Part shown: positions 7,665-13,473 of the stretch, in pieces
Layout: every line of letters starts with the position of its first letter
Numbering within the stretch: position 1 is the stretch's first letter
NCBI GenBank assembly: GCA_028723145.1
Contig: JAQYFM010000084.1
Span: 1 to 13,473, forward strand
DNA from: Spirochaetales bacterium
GTDB lineage: Bacteria > Spirochaetota > Spirochaetia > Sphaerochaetales > Sphaerochaetaceae
Reading direction: 5' to 3'
DNA: 13,473 nt
Position numbers and translations under genes: made by a program
Notes under the pieces: model-generated
Databases searched by the model: none
What the model saw: the letters and a program-made list of their open reading frames with translations, nothing else
What the model was told of the DNA's origin: nothing

Positions 7665-8693
7665 ATGAGCGAAAGAGAAATTTTAAAACCTACTATATTA
7701 TTAAAGGATGATGGAACGTTAACAGAGGAAGGTTTTGCTAGAAAACCATACTTTATCTATGAAAGAGAAAAAATTAAAGCTTCAAAGATCCGAATAAAAG
7801 AATGGGACTATTATGCTATATTAGACAAAAGTAAAAACTATGTAGTTTGCATGACTTTTTCTGATTTAGGCTTTGCTGGATTATTTGCACTTGCATTAAT
7901 TGACTATAAGACTAAGAAAGCTATTCAAAGTGATACAATTAAACTGTTAACTCTTCATAAAACAGGTCTTTCACCTTCATCAAATATTGATAATACAATA
8001 TCCTTTTCAAGTCCAAAATTTTCATTCAAATTTTCTAAAAATGGTTCACAAAGACACATAGAGGTTAATGCACCAAACTTTACTCCGAATCCTATCTTTA
8101 TTGATGCAATATTTTCACAGCCTGACGATAAGGAAACAATTAACATCGCAACTAGTTGGGAAGAAAATAGAAAAGCTTTCTATCTAAATGAAAAAGCTAT
8201 TGCGATGACTCCCCTTTCAGGGTTTGTCCAAATAGGAAATAGAAAAGATGATATTTGCATTGATAAATCAACTCTTATTCTCGACTGGGGAAGAGGAAGA
8301 TGGACAAGAGAAAATACTTGGTACTGGGCTGCAGCTTCAGGATTTTACAACGATATTCCAATTGGTTTTAATCTTGGCTATGGTTTTTCTGATAGATCAA
8401 AAGTTAGTGAAAATGCATTCTTCTTTAATAATAGGCTTCATAAACTAAATAAGGTTGAATTCAAATTTAATTCCTATATGGATAATTGGGAAATAAAAGA
8501 TAATGAAGGCCGTCTTAATCTAACCTTTAAGCCAGTAGTACCAAGGATTTCAAACACTAATTTAGCAATTATTGTTTCTAAACAAAATCAGATATTTGGT
8601 TATTTTGATGGCAAAGTAAAACTTGATAATGGAGAAGAAATAAAAATAACTAATTTAATGGGTTTTGCTGAAGAAGTATATAATAAATGGTGA
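7665..8693 (+). CDS. DUF2804 family protein
   Basis: The protein has 342 residues, close to the usual size of DUF2804 proteins. Features of the family are visible. The N-terminus carries a short LLKDDGTLTEEGFARKP motif followed by RIKEWDYYAI. The middle carries DWGRGRW (about residues 207-213) and then WYWAAASG. No signal peptide or membrane helix is seen, so it is probably cytoplasmic. The biochemical role of DUF2804 is not established to my knowledge, and I do not assign one. The gene has a perfect -10 box six bases before its ATG and no ribosome binding site, which suggests a leaderless mRNA. It lies between a strong terminator and the helicase promoter, so it is probably expressed alone. 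No hairpin terminator follows it. Confidence 0.8.
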   Translation: MSEREILKPTILLKDDGTLTEEGFARKPYFIYEREKIKASKIRIKEWDYYAILDKSKNYVVCMTFSDLGFAGLFALALIDYKTKKAIQSDTIKLLTLHKTGLSPSSNIDNTISFSSPKFSFKFSKNGSQRHIEVNAPNFTPNPIFIDAIFSQPDDKETINIATSWEENRKAFYLNEKAIAMTPLSGFVQIGNRKDDICIDKSTLILDWGRGRWTRENTWYWAAASGFYNDIPIGFNLGYGFSDRSKVSENAFFFNNRLHKLNKVEFKFNSYMDNWEIKDNEGRLNLTFKPVVPRISNTNLAIIVSKQNQIFGYFDGKVKLDNGEEIKITNLMGFAEEVYNKW

Positions 8694-8698
8694 ATCAC

Positions 8699-8727
8699 TT
8701 GCATAACACTCTTTTTTTCTATATAGT
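8699..8727 (+). promoter_or_regulatory. Candidate promoter of the DEAD-box helicase gene
   Basis: TTGCAT (8699-8704) is followed after 17 bases by TATAGT (8722-8727), a 5 of 6 match to the -10 box. Transcription would start near 8734, leaving a leader of about 25 bases with AAGGAA at 8748-8753, five bases before the ATG. The short leader differs from the long 5' UTRs of classical cold-shock helicase genes. Confidence 0.5.
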
Positions 8728-8758
8728 TCTTCGTGCTAAATTAATATAAGGAATATAA

Positions 8759-10591
8759 ATGTTTGATGAATTAGAAAGCTTTAAAGTGTTAGGACTATCA
8801 GATACCACACTTGAAGCACTTAGTTTAAAGGGCTTTAGCGAGCCTACTGACATACAAAGAGAGTGTATCCCTCTTTTACTTGAAAACAAATTAGATGTAA
8901 TTGGACAGGCAAGAACAGGTACAGGTAAGACTGCTGCCTTTGCTCTCCCTATTTTGGAAACTATCAACGAAAAAGATAAGTCTACCCAGGCTTTAATCCT
9001 TGCACCAACAAGAGAGCTTGCGATGCAGGTAGCTGCTGAAATTGACTCATTAAAGGGCAATCGTGATATAACAGTTGATGCAATTTATGGTGGTGCTTCA
9101 TATGAAAATCAATTTAAGAAGTTAAAGAAAGGTCTTCAAATTGTTGTTGGAACTCCAGGCAGAATTCAAGATCACCTTGATAGAGGAACTCTTAATATTT
9201 CTAAGATTTCTTTTGCTGTTCTCGATGAAGCTGATGAAATGCTTGATATGGGCTTTATCGAAGATATTGAAAAGATTCTTGCAACTAGCCCAAAAGATAA
9301 AAGAATGCTTTTATTTTCTGCTACAATGCCTGATCCTATCTTGCGCTTAGCCGAAAACTTCATGAGAGACTACAAAGTTGTCAGAATTAAAAAGCAAGAT
9401 AATGAAGAAGTATTAACAGAACAATATTATTTCGATCTTCGTGAAAGTGATAAAATTGAAGCACTTTGTCGTCTTATCGATTTTGCTGATGATTTCTATG
9501 GAATCGTATTTTGTAGGACCAAGGTTCAATGCGAGGAAATTGGTAGAAAACTCTCAGAAAGAGGATATAACGCTGAGGCTCTTCATGGAGACCTCTCTCA
9601 AAAACAAAGAGAAATAATTCTTCAGAAATTAAGAGATCATAAGATTAGTATTCTTGTAGCAACAGATGTTGCTGCTAGAGGAATTGATGTCCAAGAGCTT
9701 ACACATGTAATTAACTTCACTATTCCTCAAGATCCAGAAGTTTATATCCATAGAATTGGTAGAACAGGAAGAGCTGGTAAAAAAGGAACAGCTATTACCT
9801 TCGTAACTCCATCTGAAGCAAGAAAGTTTGGGTTTATTAAGCGTATTAGCAAAATGAAAATCGAAAAAGGAACTTTACCATCAAGTAATGATATTCTTCA
9901 AAAGAAGAAAGAAAGAATCCTTTCTAAAGTTGAAGAATCATTTAAAGATAATGCAATTGAATACGAAGGTATTGCAGCAAAGCTCCTTGAAGAGGAAGAT
10001 AGCTTTACAGTAGTAAAGGCACTATTAAAGCTTTTATATAAAAATGAACTTGATAAGAGTCAGTACCATACTATTAAGAGCTTAGAAAAGCCTCAAGATC
10101 AAAAGAAGAAAGCTAAAGATAGTAAGAATATAGCTGTTGATGAAACTACCCGTTTATTTATAGCTTTAGGAAGAAAGGATGGGCTTACAAAGCGATTATT
10201 GGCTAATATGTTAATTGAGCGTTGTAGACTTAACGATGACGATATTCAAGGAATTGAAGTCATGGAAGAGTTTAGCTTCATTAACGTACCATCTATGTAT
10301 GCTGAATTAATAATTAATGCCTTCAAAACTAGAGGAGAAAAAGGAAAACCTCTTATTGTACGGGCAAAGGCAGAAAAGGATTCAAGAAAGCCAATTAAGG
10401 CAACAAAGAAGTCAAATGCACAAACATCTGTAAGACGTACTAGAAGAAAGTGGGAAGATGATATTCAACCATACGGTCGTGATACAAGAGATGATGACGA
10501 GGACGATTTTCTTCCTAGGAAGCAATCATCACCTAAAAAGAAGCCTCATGGTAAATATAATATCAATAATAAAAAGTCAAAAAGACATTAA
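8759..10591 (+). CDS. deaD: DEAD-box ATP-dependent RNA helicase, DeaD/CsdA type
   Basis: The protein has 610 residues. It unwinds short RNA duplexes with ATP; DeaD proteins act in ribosome assembly and mRNA decay, especially in the cold. All core motifs are intact: Q motif GFSEPTDIQ (25-33), motif I ARTGTGKT (51-58), PTRELA (83-88), TPGR (132-135), DEAD (156-159), SAT (187-189), IVFCRTK (249-255), ATDVAARGID (301-310) and HRIGRTGR (331-338). A DbpA-type RNA-binding domain follows at about 463-537 (TRLFIALGRKDGLTKRLL, then FSFINVP), which separates DeaD from the shorter RhlE and SrmB types. The final 70 residues are a low-complexity basic tail broken by an acidic patch (RDDDEDD), as is common in DeaD. 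It has its own promoter and a ribosome binding site, and is convergent with the patatin gene. The DeaD subfamily call is likely but not proven. Confidence 0.93.
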   Translation: MFDELESFKVLGLSDTTLEALSLKGFSEPTDIQRECIPLLLENKLDVIGQARTGTGKTAAFALPILETINEKDKSTQALILAPTRELAMQVAAEIDSLKGNRDITVDAIYGGASYENQFKKLKKGLQIVVGTPGRIQDHLDRGTLNISKISFAVLDEADEMLDMGFIEDIEKILATSPKDKRMLLFSATMPDPILRLAENFMRDYKVVRIKKQDNEEVLTEQYYFDLRESDKIEALCRLIDFADDFYGIVFCRTKVQCEEIGRKLSERGYNAEALHGDLSQKQREIILQKLRDHKISILVATDVAARGIDVQELTHVINFTIPQDPEVYIHRIGRTGRAGKKGTAITFVTPSEARKFGFIKRISKMKIEKGTLPSSNDILQKKKERILSKVEESFKDNAIEYEGIAAKLLEEEDSFTVVKALLKLLYKNELDKSQYHTIKSLEKPQDQKKKAKDSKNIAVDETTRLFIALGRKDGLTKRLLANMLIERCRLNDDDIQGIEVMEEFSFINVPSMYAELIINAFKTRGEKGKPLIVRAKAEKDSRKPIKATKKSNAQTSVRRTRRKWEDDIQPYGRDTRDDDEDDFLPRKQSSPKKKPHGKYNINNKKSKRH

Positions 10592-10596
10592 GACTA

Positions 10597-10620
10597 TTAG
10601 AGCCCTTTTCAGGGCTCTAA
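10597..10620. terminator. Terminator between convergent helicase and patatin genes
   Basis: A perfect 10-base stem (TTAGAGCCCT at 10597-10606, AGGGCTCTAA at 10611-10620) has a 4-base loop. The plus side is followed by CTGTTTTAT; the minus side has a weaker tail. It lies five bases past the helicase stop and five bases past the patatin gene stop, so both genes probably use it. Confidence 0.8.
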
Positions 10621-10625
10621 CTGTT

Positions 10626-12653
10626 TTATCTTGTAATTGCAAATCTTACAGAGAATATGTAGTCATTCATTAATGAGTCATACCCTACTCTTAGTGTTAA
10701 TGGAAATTTTTGTAAGCCAATTAATGAGAGTAAGAATTGTAGCTCAACACCTGTACTAATAGCAGGAGTAGGACCTTGATAGAATAATAGGTCACAATAT
10801 AAGCTTAACTCTAAGTATTCAGCCATCAAAAGTTCGCCAAAAGTAGGACTCTTTGTAAAAGCATAACCAAGTGAAAGAGGTAATACTACCATATATGGTT
10901 GGTTAATACCTTGTCTTGGAACAACATCATCATATTTAGATGTATCCATAATATCTTGGTTATTGGTTAAGAATCCATCTACAGCATAAATTTGAACACC
11001 ATTTTTGCCGTCTAAAGCAAAACGAGTTAATACACCTACATCAAAGTACAAGTTAGTTTTAGGAATATAATAAATTCTTGTTGAAGCTCCAACTTGTCCA
11101 AAGTGTCTTGTTGAATCGGTATCAATTCTATACATAGAAAGTAAATATCCTGCATGAATATTTACATTACATAAGTCTGTATATAGAGTTCCTAGAATTC
11201 TACAAGAAAGTAAGTTCTGATCTCTATTATTATTCTTTCCAACTTCATTATACATTTCAAAGGCTTGGTTAAACTGTAAAGTAATAAATCCATTAGAGAA
11301 GAACTTCCAGTCAATACCCTCTCTGATATAGAAAGAAGGGATATACCACTGCTTTGGATTATCGTAGGTAAATGCACCATAAAGAGAAAATCTTAAATTA
11401 TTAATCGGATAGAAGTTTGCACCCAGGCTTAAGAGAGGTGAAGAAGTAGAATGCTGATTAGCTGTCGCATTAAATGCTCCACCAAGTAAGCTTGAAAGCT
11501 CGATATATTTATACTTCCATGAATATTCAGCACCAATATCGAAGTAGTCTCTTAAATAATATGGATAGTCATTACCTTGGAAACTATAAACGCCTAATGA
11601 GATAGTTTGAGTAGGCTCACTCTGTTCAATACGTGAAAAATAGTATTGATTTTGTCTTATATGATCAATTCTATTTTCAAACAGGCTTCTATTATCTAGA
11701 ATTTTTGTAGTAACACCATACTTATATAATGATTGTATTTCCTCTTCATGCTCCTTGGCACTTTCATATCCAATTTTTGCCATCTCAGCAGCTGCAGAGA
11801 ACTCCATAAAACTAAAGTTTTCAACTCCACAACGAATCCAAATCATCTTATCACCATACTCACGAATATCAATTGCCGCATTTCTTCTCTTTCCAATATC
11901 AAAAGAGCCATTGATAATAGTAAGCATGTTCTTTAAGTTTAAATCTTCATTATCATAGAATGTAGTAGAAGCTATTACTGTATCAGAATACTCATACGCT
12001 ACAGAGATAGGAGCAAGAGTAATAATACCACCATCAATTAATAAATGTCCCTTATAGTCCTGAGGAGGGAAATATGCAGGAAGAGCAAAGGATGCAATAA
12101 GAATATCTGCAAAATTACCTTCACAAACTCTTATTTCTCTCTTTGTAACTAAGTCTTGGCAAATTACCATAACAGGTATTGCTAAATCCTCAATTTGTAA
12201 CTCAGTACCAACAACAGACTGAACTAATCCCTTAAATCCTGTTGGATCTAAAATACCACCTTTTAGAGGAGCAGTCATCTTAAAGAAAGTAGAAAGTTCA
12301 CCAGATGTTATTACAGATAAAATTTGGTCTGGTGAAAGACCTGCTGCATATAACATAGCAATAATGGATCCCATTGAATTAGAAACAATGAAATCAGGCT
12401 CAACACCCTGCTCTTCTAAATACTTTAATACACCTAAGTGAGCAAAAGCTCTTGCAGAACCACCTGTAATAACTAAGCCAATAGGATCTCTTTCCCCATT
12501 AGTACGTTCTAGTATCCTTTCTCTAAACGACGCTTCACCATAACTAATCGGGATATCAGAATATACGATATCTCCAATAGTAGAATTATCAACAGCGCCT
12601 AATGTTAGGCTTAAGAAAAGTACTAAAAGTAATAAAACAACACCTTTTCGCAT
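10626..12653 (-). CDS. Patatin-like phospholipase with C-terminal outer-membrane beta-barrel (type Vd autotransporter-like)
   Basis: The protein has 675 residues. A signal peptide (MRKGVVLLLLVLFLSLTLGA) leads into a patatin domain (about 55-310). The oxyanion-hole loop is ITGGSARAFAHLG (62-74), the nucleophile elbow is SNSMG with Ser93, and the catalytic Asp is in LLIDGG (Asp207). The first Gly of the usual GxSxG is Ser91. After a short linker or POTRA-like part (about 310-345), the rest shows the alternating aromatic/polar strands of a barrel (for example LRFSLYGAFTYD, LYFDVGVLTRFAL) up to FSVRFAITR. This order matches PlpD/FplA-type proteins, which place a lipase in or on the outer membrane. 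A TAAGG ribosome binding site lies eight bases before the ATG. Phospholipase A activity is inferred from Ser93/Asp207. The gene stands alone and converges on the helicase. Confidence 0.88.
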   Translation of the reverse strand: MRKGVVLLLLVLFLSLTLGAVDNSTIGDIVYSDIPISYGEASFRERILERTNGERDPIGLVITGGSARAFAHLGVLKYLEEQGVEPDFIVSNSMGSIIAMLYAAGLSPDQILSVITSGELSTFFKMTAPLKGGILDPTGFKGLVQSVVGTELQIEDLAIPVMVICQDLVTKREIRVCEGNFADILIASFALPAYFPPQDYKGHLLIDGGIITLAPISVAYEYSDTVIASTTFYDNEDLNLKNMLTIINGSFDIGKRRNAAIDIREYGDKMIWIRCGVENFSFMEFSAAAEMAKIGYESAKEHEEEIQSLYKYGVTTKILDNRSLFENRIDHIRQNQYYFSRIEQSEPTQTISLGVYSFQGNDYPYYLRDYFDIGAEYSWKYKYIELSSLLGGAFNATANQHSTSSPLLSLGANFYPINNLRFSLYGAFTYDNPKQWYIPSFYIREGIDWKFFSNGFITLQFNQAFEMYNEVGKNNNRDQNLLSCRILGTLYTDLCNVNIHAGYLLSMYRIDTDSTRHFGQVGASTRIYYIPKTNLYFDVGVLTRFALDGKNGVQIYAVDGFLTNNQDIMDTSKYDDVVPRQGINQPYMVVLPLSLGYAFTKSPTFGELLMAEYLELSLYCDLLFYQGPTPAISTGVELQFLLSLIGLQKFPLTLRVGYDSLMNDYIFSVRFAITR

Positions 12654-12864
12654 GTTTATAACCTTACTCTAAAGCTATAAAAAGTGCAACTTAAGATTAT
12701 GATAATTAATCACAAAAAATTAATTAAACTTATACAGTCAAAGATTTTATACTTTTATGTAATTTTTTATTTCAAAAATTCTAAAATATAAAATTTCAAT
12801 CATTATTTTAATCACATTTTCTACTTGATTATAACCCCATATCCATTGTATTCTTTTCTAGAAC
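12654..12864. other. AT-rich spacer between the patatin and tRNA genes
   Basis: These 211 bases carry no gene I can support. A near-palindrome TGATAATTAATCA (12700-12712) with one mismatched pair lies upstream of the patatin gene and overlaps a possible -10 (CATAAT on the minus strand, 12697-12702); it might be an operator or chance in AT-rich DNA. The right end holds the tRNA promoter. The only short minus-strand frame (18 codons) has no ribosome binding site. Confidence 0.5.
12825..12854 (+). promoter_or_regulatory. Candidate promoter of tRNA-Leu
   Basis: TTGATT (12825-12830) is followed after 18 bases by TATTCT (12849-12854), each a 4 of 6 match. Transcription would start about 12861, four bases before the mature tRNA end. 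Confidence 0.5.
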
Positions 12865-12948
12865 GCCGGCATGGCGAAACAGGTAGACGCAGTAGACTCA
12901 AAATCTGCCGGTAGCAATACCATATCGGTTCGAGCCCGATTGCCGGTA
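12865..12948 (+). tRNA. tRNA-Leu, anticodon CAA
   Basis: The 84 bases fold as a class II tRNA. The acceptor stem pairs GCCGGCA with TGCCGGT (one G-U). The D stem is GCG/CGC around a loop holding AGGTAGA. The anticodon stem is GTAGA/TCTGC with loop CTCAAAA, giving anticodon CAA (reads UUG). A long variable arm (GGTA-GCAA-TACC) is typical of leucine. The T stem is ATCGG/CCGAT with loop TTCGAGC, and the discriminator base is A, also as in leucine tRNAs. The 3' CCA is not encoded and must be added by the CCA enzyme. Confidence 0.96.
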
Positions 12949-12955
12949 AGCAATT

Positions 12956-12992
12956 AAGTCAGAATTTGTTAATCTCAAGTTCTGACTTTTTT
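12956..12992 (+). terminator. Terminator of tRNA-Leu
   Basis: A perfect 9-base stem (AAGTCAGAA at 12956-12964, TTCTGACTT at 12980-12988) is extended inward by four more pairs (TTTG/CAAG, one G-U), leaving a 7-base loop. Six Ts follow at 12987-12992. Confidence 0.85.
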
Positions 12993-13023
12993 ATTACTAA
13001 AATTCATTTGTAAAACGATATCG

Positions 13024-13057
13024 TAGCGATAACTCTTTTTTTTGATAGTTACCGCTA
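13024..13057. repeat. Inverted repeat with A8/T8 loop beside the gene relic
   Basis: TAGCGATAACT (13024-13034) and AGTTACCGCTA (13047-13057) form an 11-pair stem. On the plus strand there is one A·C mismatch; in minus-strand RNA that position is a G·U pair, so the hairpin is complete only in the transcript that runs in the sense of the relic at 13060-13253. The loop contains eight As on the minus strand. It begins three bases after the relic's stop codon, so it may be its old 3' hairpin. Confidence 0.5.
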
Positions 13058-13059
13058 AA

Positions 13060-13253
13060 CTATAAAGCAAATAAATCATCCATAACTACTTCGGAGTGTA
13101 CTACTCCTGAATATTTATTGTTCTTTATTTCATAAGTTGTTATAAAAACATGTTGAATAGCTTTTTTGTTTTCGTAACTATTTTAAATAAGCTTTCTCTT
13201 TTTCGTAGCTTTTCAGCGTATTCAGCTGTAATAACATATTCATCATTACAATG
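13060..13253 (-). pseudogene. C-terminal relic of an AAA-family ATPase with a C-terminal nuclease-like (DUF234/PD-(D/E)XK-type) domain
   Basis: Two minus-strand frames read as one protein tail. The first (13253 down to 13162) gives NDEYVITAEYAEKLRKR and later KIVTKTKK. The second, one base back, gives AIQHVFITTYEIKNN and then YSGVVHSEVVMDDLFAL before the TAG at 13060-13062. Together they match, as I remember the family, the ends of the common ATP-binding proteins whose tail reads roughly Y.IT..YA..LR, then ITTYG.K.N.YSG, then a final MDDLF. The frames switch at A-AAA-AAG (minus strand, 13161-13167), where a -1 step joins them exactly. Upstream, an in-frame TAG at 13254-13256 ends the similarity 16 bases before the first CRISPR repeat, so the ATPase core is missing. 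The family Gly in ITTYG is Glu here. I read it as a decayed fragment; the family match needs a search. Confidence 0.65.
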
Positions 13254-13306
13254 CTATGCAACGTACAACGTGCAACCAATTACCAAGTACTTTCAGTAGA
13301 TCCTAC

Positions 13307-13343
13307 GAGTGTTGTAATATCATCTACAGTTAAGTTCATTGGT
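13307..13343. other. CRISPR spacer 1
   Basis: This is a 37-base unique sequence. Its reverse complement holds an open frame that could read MNLTVDDITTL from an ATG, so it may come from the start of a protein gene of a phage or plasmid. No copy of it is seen elsewhere in this window. Confidence 0.7.
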
Positions 13344-13380
13344 GTGCAACCAATTACCAAGTACTTTCAGTAGATCCTAC

Positions 13381-13417
13381 CTTTCGATATTTTGTGAGGA
13401 GTGATTATGAGACAAGA
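13381..13417. other. CRISPR spacer 2
   Basis: This is a 37-base unique sequence. On the plus strand it contains GAGGAG, six bases and then ATGAGACAAGA, which looks like a ribosome binding site and start codon taken from a foreign gene. No copy of it is seen elsewhere in this window. Confidence 0.7.
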
Positions 13418-13473
13418 GTGCAACCAATTACCAAGTACTTTCAGTAGATCCTACAGCAAAAAAATAATAATAT

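Larger units (their letters stand above)
13270..13454. CRISPR. CRISPR array (at least 3 repeats, 2 spacers), type unassigned, running to the window edge
   Basis: Three perfect 37-base copies lie at 13270-13306, 13344-13380 and 13418-13454, separated by two unrelated 37-base spacers (13307-13343 and 13381-13417), an exact 74-base period. The repeat begins GTGCAACCAATTACC and ends CAGTAGATCCTAC; bases flanking each copy differ, so 37 is the true length. The end contains two overlapping small dyads (TACT-TTC-AGTA and GTAG-ATC-CTAC). I do not recognise the repeat: it is neither the classic GTTT...GAAAC form nor a Cas12a-type end, and no clear anti-repeat is visible between the tRNA and the array. 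No cas gene is in the window. The 19 bases after the third repeat are A/T only apart from a G and a C, and could be a spacer start or a leader. Orientation is undetermined. Confidence 0.85.

Noticed and set aside
12700..12820. A small gene or ncRNA in the AT-rich gap before the tRNA
   Set aside because: Only an 18-codon frame without a ribosome binding site and no stable GC-containing hairpin are present.
13151..13300. A plus-strand open frame of about 49 codons running from the spacer into the first CRISPR repeat
   Set aside because: It has no ribosome binding site, is antisense to the ATPase relic and ends inside the repeat; it is most likely a by-product of the minus-strand coding remnant.
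13270..13454. Cas12a-type repeat, because the repeat contains a small stem followed by AGTAGAT
   Set aside because: The stem is only TACT/AGTA with a 3-base loop, is not at the repeat end (ATCCTAC follows) and lacks the conserved AATTTCTACT context.
13270..13454. Integron attC sites, known from Treponema denticola
   Set aside because: The copies are identical 37-mers with short unique spacers of equal length and no gene cassettes between them, and the paired core sites expected of attC are not visible.

Overview
The window is AT-rich bacterial chromosome (about two thirds A+T by eye). The gene families point to a spirochaete of the Treponema/Sphaerochaeta type: two lipoproteins with a loose lipobox, a topoisomerase I whose C-terminal repeats lack zinc-finger cysteines, a patatin-barrel outer-membrane protein, a DUF2804 protein and adjacent stand-alone cyclic-nucleotide-binding proteins. 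This placement is an inference from family content, not a phylogeny.

Left part (1-1385): the 3' end of a probable cyclic-nucleotide-binding (CNB) protein gene, an intact CNB-domain gene translationally close to it, a terminator, and a convergent lipoprotein gene. Middle (1430-5980): topA on the minus strand with its own promoter and terminator, a secreted fibronectin-type-III protein (minus), and a divergent lipoprotein gene (plus). Then on the plus strand (5989-10620): a membrane-anchored SurA/PpiD-like chaperone with a structured 5' leader and a strong terminator, a DUF2804 protein, and a DeaD-type RNA helicase. A patatin/outer-membrane-barrel protein follows on the minus strand, convergent with the helicase. 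Most genes look like single transcription units with their own promoters or terminators rather than a large operon. Two plus-strand genes (5276 and 7665) have no Shine-Dalgarno sequence and carry a -10-like hexamer exactly six bases before the ATG, the layout of leaderless mRNAs.

Right part (12654-13473): a 210-base AT-rich spacer, a tRNA-Leu(CAA) with promoter and terminator, then accessory DNA. I read a previously hidden gene relic there on the minus strand. It is the C-terminal tail of an AAA-family ATPase with a C-terminal nuclease-like domain, split by a frame change at an A6G run and cut off 16 bases from a CRISPR-like array. The array has three perfect 37-base repeats and two unique 37-base spacers, and it runs to the window edge. 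No cas gene lies in the window, and I cannot assign the repeat to a known type. The tRNA-proximal array and gene relic are the most promising part of the window; the rest is mainly housekeeping and envelope functions.
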